Positions 7,511 through 14,222 of a stretch of 64,000 nt of DNA are shown here, piece by piece. The translations under genes and the position numbers were made by a program. Position 1 is the first letter of the stretch; the number at the start of each line of letters is the position of its first letter. This stretch comes from Chitinophaga pinensis. GTDB lineage: Bacteria > Bacteroidota > Bacteroidia > Chitinophagales > CAIOSU01. The stretch covers positions 124,001-188,000 of the forward strand of contig CAMDKI010000005.1 of NCBI GenBank assembly GCA_945901065.1, given 5' to 3'. Below the pieces are notes generated by a model that was not told where the DNA came from, searched no databases, and worked only from the letters and a program-made list of their open reading frames with translations.

Positions 7511-9987
7511 TGAGGTTATTAGCCATTGTATCGCTTTTGTTTTGGTCTATGATGGCCCAAGCTCAAAGTTTCTTGCCCAATGTAAGCACTTTCAGTTGTC
7601 AGCATAGGCACCAAGCATTGCCTAATACTTTTAAGTCGATAGCAGGGCAGGGTAGAAGCGATACCGTTGATATTACGCACTATACCATCAGCCTTGATAT
7701 TAGCAATTTAGCTTCAAGGCAAATACATGGCAATTGCGAAATGAAGCTGGTTTCACTAATTAATAACCTCACCACAATCAACCTTGATCTTAAAGCCCTG
7801 ATTGTGGACTCAGTTAAAGTAAGTGGGGCTAATCGCAGCTATACCCATGTAGGAGAGTTGCTATCTATTGCCGTTCCGGGGTTAAATGCAAATGACACGG
7901 CTACGGTAACCGTTTATTATGGTGGCACTCCTGTAACCGATCCTTCAGGCTTTGGTGGCTTTTACATGACCAATACCTATGCCTATAACATTGGCGTAGC
8001 CTTTGCCGATAATCCGCATAACTACGGCCGTGTGTGGTTTCCTTGTGTCGACAATTTTGTAGATAGGGCCACTTACGAAACCTATATTACCACTGCCAAT
8101 GGCGATAAAGCCTTTTGTGGAGGTTTATTGATTGATAGCACAGTGGCAAGTGCTACAACTGTTTGGCATTGGAAATTGGATGAAGACATCCCTACCTATT
8201 TAGCATCGGTAGCCGTATCAAACTATACCAGCATTAGCTACACCTATAATGGCATTAATGCCAATTTTCCGGTTGTGCTTGCGGTTCGCCCAACTGATTC
8301 GGCTAGGATAAGCCAGGTGTTTGCCAAATTGCCCAATGCGATAGGTGCTTACGAAACACTTTGGGGGGCACAGCCATTTAGCCGAGTAGGCTATGCTATG
8401 GTGCCTTTTAATGGTGGTGCAATGGAACATGCCACCAACATTGCTTTCCCAGCGAGCACACAGCCGGGCATAGCTAGCGAACTATTAATGGCACATGAAC
8501 TGGGCCACCATTGGTTTGGCGATTGGGTAACTTGCGAAACTGCTGAAGATATGTGGCTAAACGAAGGTTGGGCCAGCTACTGCGAGAAGATATATTTAGA
8601 GGCCGTATATGGCAAAGAAGCCTATACCAAAGAAGTGCGCAGCAATCATGCCGAAGTTATCCGCTTGGCGCACATTAGAGATGGTGGTTATTACCCTGTT
8701 TCTGGCATTGGGCACGATTTAACGTACTCTACCCATGTATACGACAAAGGTGCCGATGTGGCCCACACCTTGCGCGGTTATTTGGGTGATAGTTTGTTTT
8801 TTGAGTGTGTGGGTAGCTATTTGTCTGCTTATAGCTTTAATCACGCAAGCAGCCAAAACTTTAGGGACCATTTAACCCAATGCTCGGGCATCAACCTAAC
8901 CCCATTTTTCGACGAGTGGGTATTTGGAACGGGCTTTACCCACTTTAGTATCGATACCCTAAATATTGCCCCAGCAGGTGTTTCGGGATATAGTGTTACC
9001 GTTGAGATAAGGCAACTGATAAAGGAGGCCAGCGCATTGTATACAAACGTGCCTTTGGACATAACGTACTTTGACGCCCAAGGGCAAACCTTTACCCAAC
9101 AGGTATTAATGGGTGGCAGTTGTGGTACCTATACCAATACTTTGGCTTTTGAGCCCGTTTATGTTGCCTTGGACATTAACGAAAAGATAAGCGACGCTAT
9201 TACCGATAAGTACTTGGTGGTAAACAGCGCAGGCTCTTATGACTTTGAGGAAGCGCGAATGACCATGGATGTAGGCCAAATTACCGATAGTGCTCTCATT
9301 CGTGTGGAGCACCATTGGGTTGGGCCGGTAGTTTGGAATACCTTGCCAGCAAAATTACATGTGTCTCCTGATAGGTATTATAGCATTGATGGTATTTGGC
9401 CGGCAGACTTTGCCGCAACCGCGGTTTTCGATTATAATGGCTCAACTAGTACCTCGTCAGGATACTTGGATAACGGATTGATTACCAATAGAGAAGATAG
9501 CTTGGTGCTGCTACATCGCCCCTATGGTAAGGCTGATTGGGTGATTTACACCGACGCCCAGTTTAATTACTTGAACAACCAAAACGATAAGCGCGGAAAG
9601 GTTACCATCAACAACCTAAAGCAGGGAGATTACACACTGGCTATTTACGATGCTACCCGTTTGGCGCAACCCAACAACCCTGATGCTACTCAGTGCCAAG
9701 AGTTGGGTACGGCCATTAACGAGATAGCTCCCAAAAAGAATTTTGTAGTATACCCCAATCCCACCAAAGATACTTTTACAGTGGAGTTTAATAATAGCAT
9801 TAAGCCACCGCATATGGCCGAGGTATTCGACATGGCGGGAAACGTGATTGTTAAAAAGATATTCTCCGCTCCTTTTAATGCCCCGTGGGTAGTAAATACT
9901 AGCGAGTGGGCAAAAGGAACGTACATCATCAAGGTTACTTTGATGGACGACATTGTACAAACACAAAAATTGATTAAAACAGAATAA
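7510..9987 (+). CDS. secreted M1-family metallopeptidase with T9SS type A sorting domain
   Basis: 825 residues. A signal peptide (about 1-19, ending AQA) is followed by an M1 N-terminal beta domain with DTVDITHYTISLDIS. The catalytic zinc site is H329-E-L-G-H333 with E352 in NEGW, exactly the M1 HExxH-x18-E spacing, and GGAMEH is the exopeptidase-loop counterpart of GAMEN. The C-terminal 80 residues contain VYPNPTKDTFTVEF and end GTYIIKVTLMD...KLIKTE, a type A T9SS secretion domain, so the enzyme should be exported through the outer membrane and released or anchored to the surface. It likely degrades peptides outside the cell. It overlaps the panB stop and is 9 bases ahead of the dehydrogenase gene, so the three may be co-transcribed. 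Confidence 0.9.
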   Translation: MRLLAIVSLLFWSMMAQAQSFLPNVSTFSCQHRHQALPNTFKSIAGQGRSDTVDITHYTISLDISNLASRQIHGNCEMKLVSLINNLTTINLDLKALIVDSVKVSGANRSYTHVGELLSIAVPGLNANDTATVTVYYGGTPVTDPSGFGGFYMTNTYAYNIGVAFADNPHNYGRVWFPCVDNFVDRATYETYITTANGDKAFCGGLLIDSTVASATTVWHWKLDEDIPTYLASVAVSNYTSISYTYNGINANFPVVLAVRPTDSARISQVFAKLPNAIGAYETLWGAQPFSRVGYAMVPFNGGAMEHATNIAFPASTQPGIASELLMAHELGHHWFGDWVTCETAEDMWLNEGWASYCEKIYLEAVYGKEAYTKEVRSNHAEVIRLAHIRDGGYYPVSGIGHDLTYSTHVYDKGADVAHTLRGYLGDSLFFECVGSYLSAYSFNHASSQNFRDHLTQCSGINLTPFFDEWVFGTGFTHFSIDTLNIAPAGVSGYSVTVEIRQLIKEASALYTNVPLDITYFDAQGQTFTQQVLMGGSCGTYTNTLAFEPVYVALDINEKISDAITDKYLVVNSAGSYDFEEARMTMDVGQITDSALIRVEHHWVGPVVWNTLPAKLHVSPDRYYSIDGIWPADFAATAVFDYNGSTSTSSGYLDNGLITNREDSLVLLHRPYGKADWVIYTDAQFNYLNNQNDKRGKVTINNLKQGDYTLAIYDATRLAQPNNPDATQCQELGTAINEIAPKKNFVVYPNPTKDTFTVEFNNSIKPPHMAEVFDMAGNVIVKKIFSAPFNAPWVVNTSEWAKGTYIIKVTLMDDIVQTQKLIKTE

Positions 9988-9996
9988 CAACATAGT

Positions 9997-10887
9997 ATGC
10001 AACAAGTTACCGTAATAGGAGCAGGCACCATGGGCAACGGTATTGCCCATGTTTTTGCCCAGAGTGGATTTAAAGTATCGTTGGTTGATGTAAGCGCACC
10101 AGCCTTAGAAAAGGCACTGGTTACCATCGGCAAAAACCTAGACCGTATGGTTGCCAAAGAGACCATAACCGCCGACGACAAAGCCCAAACGCTTCGCAAC
10201 ATCACTACCTACACCAGCCTTGCAGAGGGTGCTAAAGGCAGCGGACTGATTGTGGAAGCCGCTACCGAAAACATCGACTTAAAGCTTAAGATATTTAAGC
10301 AGATGGATGAGGTGGCCGATGCCAATGCCATACTTGCCAGCAATACCTCGTCCATATCAATTACTAAGTTAGGTAGCGTTACACAACGTCCTGATAAAGT
10401 GATAGGTATGCACTTTATGAACCCTGTGCCGGTAATGAAATTGGTAGAGGTTATTAGAGGATATGCTACTACCGATGAGGTAACGAGCACCATTATGGAG
10501 CTTTCGAAAAAACTAGGTAAAGTACCTACCGAAGTAAACGATTATCCTGGCTTTGTTGCCAACCGTATATTAATGCCGATGATCAACGAGGCTATCATTT
10601 CGTTGCACGAAGGGGTGGCTGGCGTAATGGAGATTGATACCGTAATGAAACTTGGCATGGCCCATCCAATGGGGCCTCTTCAGTTGGCCGATTTTATTGG
10701 CTTGGATGTTTGTTTGGCCATTATGCGTGTATTGCACGATGGTTTGGGCAATCCTAAATATGCACCCTGCCCTTTGTTGGTTAATATGGTAACTGCTGGT
10801 AAGTTGGGCGCTAAATCTGGTGAAGGTTTTTATAGCTACACCGCTGGTAGCAAAGAGCTGGTGGTAGCGCCAAGTTTCAGGAAGTAG
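9997..10887 (+). CDS. 3-hydroxyacyl-CoA / 3-hydroxybutyryl-CoA dehydrogenase
   Basis: 296 residues, the length of stand-alone 3-hydroxybutyryl-CoA dehydrogenases (Hbd/PaaH type). The NAD-binding Rossmann motif GAGTMGNGIA lies at 7-16, the VEAATENIDLK segment follows, and the catalytic His is H139 in GMHFMNPVPVMKLVEVI. The C-terminal helical domain contains DYPGFVANRILMPMINEA and AHPMGPLQLADFIGLD, which form the substrate pocket. It interconverts 3-hydroxyacyl-CoA and 3-oxoacyl-CoA in beta-oxidation or in butyrate-type pathways. The exact chain length preference is unknown. A terminator hairpin ends the unit. Confidence 0.92.
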   Translation: MQQVTVIGAGTMGNGIAHVFAQSGFKVSLVDVSAPALEKALVTIGKNLDRMVAKETITADDKAQTLRNITTYTSLAEGAKGSGLIVEAATENIDLKLKIFKQMDEVADANAILASNTSSISITKLGSVTQRPDKVIGMHFMNPVPVMKLVEVIRGYATTDEVTSTIMELSKKLGKVPTEVNDYPGFVANRILMPMINEAIISLHEGVAGVMEIDTVMKLGMAHPMGPLQLADFIGLDVCLAIMRVLHDGLGNPKYAPCPLLVNMVTAGKLGAKSGEGFYSYTAGSKELVVAPSFRK

Positions 10888-10934
10888 TTATTGATGCTTA
10901 TTGTTTCGTCAAATTGCATTGTCTCTGATTGAGT

Positions 10935-10971
10935 AAAAAGGCCAAAAGGTATAACCTCTTTGGCCTTTTTT
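10935..10971 (+). terminator. rho-independent terminator after the dehydrogenase gene
   Basis: AAAAAGGCCAAA pairs with TTTGGCCTTTTTT across a short loop and ends in a T run; it could act in both directions, but no gene faces it from the right. Confidence 0.75.
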
Positions 10972-10998
10972 AATGCTAACCTTGCAAATCCTAATTGT

Positions 10999-11018
10999 TA
11001 ATCGTAATTTTACGATTA
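10999..11018. promoter_or_regulatory. ArsR-type operator upstream of arsR
   Basis: TAATCGTAA-TT-TTACGATTA is a perfect 9+9 inverted repeat lying about 40 bases before the arsR start. A near-copy lies between arsR and arsI (11410-11425). The symmetric AT-rich form fits binding of a dimeric ArsR/SmtB repressor. Confidence 0.65.
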
Positions 11019-11058
11019 AATAGAACTAGAGACGTTATCCTGAATAAAAGCAACACCA

Positions 11059-11391
11059 TTGGGAACTACTAAATCACATGTTTTCACGGAGCGACAAAAC
11101 CAATTGGCTAAGGTGGCCAAGGCTTTGGGACATCCTGCGCGAATAGCTATTCTTGATTTACTTAAACAACGCGATTGTATTTGTGGCGATATTGTAGAAG
11201 AGCTGGATTTATCTCAAAGCACTATTTCGCAGCATTTAAAAGAGTTAAAAGAGGCTGGTTTGATTCGTGGAGAAATTGATGGGCCTAAGACCTGTTACTG
11301 CATTAATACAGCAGCTTTTGGTTTGGTAAGCAATGATTTGCAGCAATTGCTGACGGCACCTACAAGTAGCTGTGGGCCGAATTGCTGTTAA
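11059..11391 (+). CDS. arsR: ArsR/SmtB-family metalloregulator
   Basis: 110 residues. The winged helix-turn-helix is clear: [18 protein letters not shown] at 18-35 and the recognition region [20 protein letters not shown] at 49-68. Likely trivalent-arsenic ligands are Cys40 and Cys42 (DCICGDI, replacing the ELCVCDL motif of classical ArsR) and Cys79 and Cys81 (CYC) in the wing. The C-terminus ends SSCGPNCC with three more cysteines. ArsR dimers leave the operator when arsenite binds. Palindromes at 10999-11018 and 11410-11425 are the probable operators, one for itself and one for the genes that follow. It heads the arsI-aquaporin-arsC group. Confidence 0.92.
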   Translation: MGTTKSHVFTERQNQLAKVAKALGHPARIAILDLLKQRDCICGDIVEELDLSQSTISQHLKELKEAGLIRGEIDGPKTCYCINTAAFGLVSNDLQQLLTAPTSSCGPNCC

Positions 11392-11409
11392 TTTTTTTTT
11401 GTTAAAGCT

Positions 11410-11425
11410 ATCGTAATATTGCGAT
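11410..11425. promoter_or_regulatory. second ArsR-type operator, upstream of arsI
   Basis: ATCGTAATATTGCGAT matches the arsR operator half-sites (ATCGTAA) with a single asymmetric position (TTGCGAT versus TTACGAT). It lies in the 78-base gap between the arsR stop and the chosen arsI start. Confidence 0.6.
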
Positions 11426-11469
11426 TGTAAAAATTGTCATTAAACATCTTATTTTTAAAACTACGTACC

Positions 11470-12009
11470 ATGAGTAATAACCCATTCCCTAGGATGCACG
11501 TTAGCCTTTATGTAAAAAACATAGAGCAAACGGTTAAGTTTTATAATACCTTTTTTGGTCAGGAACCAAGTAAGGTAAAGCCTTTCTATGCTAAATACAC
11601 TTTGGAAAGCCCCTCATTAATCATATCGTTTGTGGAGAACCCAGAGAGGGTGCAAGCCAATTTTGGGCATTTAGGTTTTCAGTTGGAGACCAAAGCTGAA
11701 GTGGAAGAGCGCATGGCAGCCATGAAAGTTCATAATTTGGTAAGCTTCGAAGAAATGGGCACCGCTTGTTGTTATGCCGTGCAAGATAAGTTTTGGGCTA
11801 CCGACCCTGATGGCATGCAATGGGAAGTTTATTATTTTCATGCCGATTCGGAGTTTAACGACCCGCACTATTCGAATACCGAAGCTGCAGCATGTTGTAT
11901 GCCACAAGCTGAGACCAAAGCCGCTGAAATGTTGATACCGTTGACTGAAATTAAGATATTAACCCCAGCCGATACGTCGTGCTGTAAACCCGGAAGTGGA
12001 TGTTGTTAA
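11470..12009 (+). CDS. arsI: ArsI/CadI-like VOC-family dioxygenase (C-As lyase-like)
   Basis: 179 residues from the ATG at 11470; an upstream in-frame TTG at 11434 would add 12 hydrophobic residues that are not part of the domain. The vicinal-oxygen-chelate fold is recognisable, with presumed Fe(II) ligands H10, H67 (FGHLGF) and E119 (QWEVYY) and the vicinal pair C100-C101 in TACCYA, which matches the substrate-binding cysteine pair described for ArsI C-As lyases. ArsI cleaves the carbon-arsenic bond of trivalent organoarsenicals. The family also contains proteins simply induced by cadmium/arsenic, so activity is inferred. After the domain comes a linker and a Cys-rich tail (CCM, then SCCKPGSGCC). 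The stop overlaps the aquaporin start. Confidence 0.82.
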   Translation: MSNNPFPRMHVSLYVKNIEQTVKFYNTFFGQEPSKVKPFYAKYTLESPSLIISFVENPERVQANFGHLGFQLETKAEVEERMAAMKVHNLVSFEEMGTACCYAVQDKFWATDPDGMQWEVYYFHADSEFNDPHYSNTEAAACCMPQAETKAAEMLIPLTEIKILTPADTSCCKPGSGCC

Positions 12010-12671
12010 TGCGTCGGAGTTTGTCAGAGTTTTTAGCCACTTTTATATTAATGTTTTGTGGCACAGGTGCGGTAGTTGCCAATGGTTTTTCAGGAGGTTC
12101 CGTAACCCCAATGGGTATCTCAATCGTATTTGGCGCTTTAGTAATGGCCATAATTTATGCGTTTGGGCCTATTTCAGGAGCGCACATTAATCCGGCAGTT
12201 ACGTTGGCTTTTGCCGTATCTGGTAGTTTTGTTTGGAAAGACGTGTTACCATACATCTTTAGTCAGTGCCTTGGGGCTTTAGCTGCCAGTTTGTTATTGA
12301 TTGCTTTGTTTCCTGACGATACAACTTCATTAGGGGCAACTGTACCAAGTATCGGTATTTGGCAGTCGTTTTTAATGGAAGTGATACTTACGTTTATGCT
12401 AATGCTTGTCATCTTGCTGCTTTCAACAGGCGCTAAAGAAACAGGCATAATGGCAGGTTTGGCTATTGGTATGTTTGTAATGTTAGAGGCTTTGTTTGCG
12501 GGTCCGCTAACCGGCGCAAGCATGAATCCAGCCCGTTCACTTGCGCCAGCATTGGTAAGCGGCAATGTGGAACACCTATGGCTGTATCTTGCAGCTCCAA
12601 CTTTAGGGGCCTTGCTGGCGGTGGTTATTTGGACAGTGTTGTTTAAAGAAAAGACTGCCTACGTAGGATAA
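12000..12671 (+). CDS. aquaporin/MIP-family channel, probable arsenite channel
   Basis: 223 residues with six hydrophobic segments and the two pore loops GAHINPAVT (near residues 61-69) and GASMNPARS (near 172-180), giving two intact NPA motifs. Two starts are possible: ATG at 12000, overlapping arsI by 10 bases, or ATG at 12009, which makes the coupling sequence TAATG; the second is as likely. It lies between arsI and arsC, where most ars operons have an ArsB or Acr3 efflux pump. By analogy with AqpS of the Sinorhizobium meliloti ars operon, it would let arsenite made by ArsC leave down its gradient. Solute preference cannot be read from the sequence. Confidence 0.88.
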   Translation: MLLMRRSLSEFLATFILMFCGTGAVVANGFSGGSVTPMGISIVFGALVMAIIYAFGPISGAHINPAVTLAFAVSGSFVWKDVLPYIFSQCLGALAASLLLIALFPDDTTSLGATVPSIGIWQSFLMEVILTFMLMLVILLLSTGAKETGIMAGLAIGMFVMLEALFAGPLTGASMNPARSLAPALVSGNVEHLWLYLAAPTLGALLAVVIWTVLFKEKTAYVG

Positions 12672-12680
12672 TTATCAGTT

Positions 12681-13067
12681 ATGAAGCGCATATTGTTTGT
12701 TTGTATTGAAAATAGCAACCGCAGCCAAATGGCCGAGGCGTTTGCGCATATTTATGGCCAAGGCGATGTAGAAGCCTATAGTGCCGGCAGTAAGGCATCG
12801 GGTAAGGTAAACCCTCGCGCCATTGAGTTTATGGCAGAGTTGGGCTACGACCTCGGCACCCATAAATCGGAACATATTGATCATATTCCGGCAGGGGAGT
12901 GGGAATATGTAATAAGCATGGGCTGTGGCGACGATTGCCCTTTTGTGCCTGCCAAAGTGCGTGAAGATTGGCAAATACCTGACCCGAAACACCGCACCCC
13001 AGAAGAGTTTCGCGTCATTCGCGATTTTATTGGTATTAAGGTAAGAGAGCTGCTGGATAAGTTATAA
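12681..13067 (+). CDS. arsC: arsenate reductase, low-molecular-weight-phosphatase type
   Basis: 128 residues. The phosphatase P-loop CIENSNRSQ (C8-x5-R14) opens the protein and YSAGSKASGKVNPRA follows. Cys82 and Cys86 (GCGDDCP) are the candidates for the redox relay, and the WQIPDP segment holds the general-acid Asp. The enzyme reduces arsenate to arsenite using thioredoxin or a low-molecular-weight thiol. The spacing C82-x3-C86 is shorter than the C82-x6-C89 of the staphylococcal plasmid enzyme, in line with the GCGDxCP subfamily. It is the last gene of the ars group, 9 bases after the aquaporin stop. Confidence 0.92.
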   Translation: MKRILFVCIENSNRSQMAEAFAHIYGQGDVEAYSAGSKASGKVNPRAIEFMAELGYDLGTHKSEHIDHIPAGEWEYVISMGCGDDCPFVPAKVREDWQIPDPKHRTPEEFRVIRDFIGIKVRELLDKL

Positions 13068-13069
13068 AC

Positions 13070-13094
13070 TCGCACTCGGCTATGGTGCGATTTA
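13070..13094 (+). terminator. weak candidate terminator after arsC
   Basis: A 6-bp stem TCGCAC/GTGCGA with a 9-base loop, followed by TTTAAACTTTT. The stem is short, so this is tentative. Confidence 0.3.
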
Positions 13095-13180
13095 AACTTT
13101 TCGCACAATAGGTTAACAATTTATGGTTTTTATTCCCTCTTAAAAACCCTTATTTTGTAAAACACCCCCACTTTAATTCA

Positions 13181-14143
13181 ATGAAAGTATTTTCTCTATT
13201 CCTAGCCCTTACTACTTCGGTTTTACTTTATGGGCAAGCTCCTGTTCAAGGTGATGAGTTAACTGCTCTGCTCGGTCAGCTAAAATCAAGTACTCAAATT
13301 CAGTCGTTGGAGAGCTATATCGAAGGTAGCTACGAGGCTCGTGGCATTAAGCTCCATTACAATGCTGACACGAAGTTGGTGCGCATTGAGTTATTCAATA
13401 AAGACAATCCTTGGGGTGCCAATATTCAACAATTTCAAGGCAAATTACCCAAAGAACTAACGTTTGAGGATAAGATAGTACAAGCCAAAAAGAAAATAGG
13501 AGACGGCTTAGAAGTTGATGGCGAAGTGTCGACAACCTATTTTATCTACAAGCAGTTTGAACTTAACAATTTTGACAGCTACAAGCTTAGCGCTGAATAT
13601 ATTTCGGGTCGGTTTATTAGCTTATCTCTTATCTTGGTTGAAGGTGGTAGTGGCGACTTAATGGAAGACGGCACGACCAACAAAAGTACATTTAAAGGAG
13701 AGAGTTTGCTCTACATCGTTAAAAAATCGAAGGCCAATCTTGAATTGCAAAAGCTGATAGAGTTGTTTGAAACCTACCACAGTTTTGCCGACAAAACGCA
13801 TATAATTTATGCTAGTAATGGCTTAGAGGTTGTAACCGACTACTCGGGCATAGTGCATGAAGTTACCGTTTTTGCCGAAGGACAAAACACCTCGCAAGGC
13901 GAGGTAACTGGGGCTTTTAAGTACCCATTGCCCTACGGCCTGAAGCTACAAGACAATAGAGATGCCGTAACCCAAAAACTGGGAGTACCTGCTGGTAGCG
14001 AAGGATCCTCTGTTTTTTATAATTATGGTCCGTCGCGCATAAATATTTTTTTTGGTGGAAGTAAAATATCAAAGTTGGTTTTCACCATCAACCCAGATTA
14101 TAAAGCACCAGCACCACCAGTTAAGAAATCGCCTAAACCTTAA
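13181..14143 (+). CDS. secreted protein of unknown function with two similar halves
   Basis: 320 residues; not recognised. A signal peptide (about 1-19, LLYGQA) points to export. The mature part seems to hold two copies of one domain: around 60-150 (GIKLHYN...LPKELTFEDKIVQAKKKIG) and around 225-310 (GLEVVTD...LPYGLKLQDNRDAVTQKLGVP). The LP-x-x-L-x-x-x-D-x-x-x-x-V-x-x-K-[IL]-G core is shared by many small envelope proteins of uncertain role. It ends in a Pro/Lys-rich tail without a T9SS sorting domain. It stands alone between arsC and the adhesin gene, with about 110 and 80 bases of spacing. Confidence 0.7.
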   Translation: MKVFSLFLALTTSVLLYGQAPVQGDELTALLGQLKSSTQIQSLESYIEGSYEARGIKLHYNADTKLVRIELFNKDNPWGANIQQFQGKLPKELTFEDKIVQAKKKIGDGLEVDGEVSTTYFIYKQFELNNFDSYKLSAEYISGRFISLSLILVEGGSGDLMEDGTTNKSTFKGESLLYIVKKSKANLELQKLIELFETYHSFADKTHIIYASNGLEVVTDYSGIVHEVTVFAEGQNTSQGEVTGAFKYPLPYGLKLQDNRDAVTQKLGVPAGSEGSSVFYNYGPSRINIFFGGSKISKLVFTINPDYKAPAPPVKKSPKP

Positions 14144-14222
14144 GTGAACATATTGTTAACTCAAGAAAATATCCTAAAATATTGATAGCTTCGAGCTGCG
14201 CAAGCAACTAATTGACCAGACT

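Noticed and set aside
9616-10205. Minus-strand ORFs of 144 and 171 codons
   Set aside because: Shadows of the M1 peptidase and dehydrogenase genes, whose plus-strand frames are well supported.
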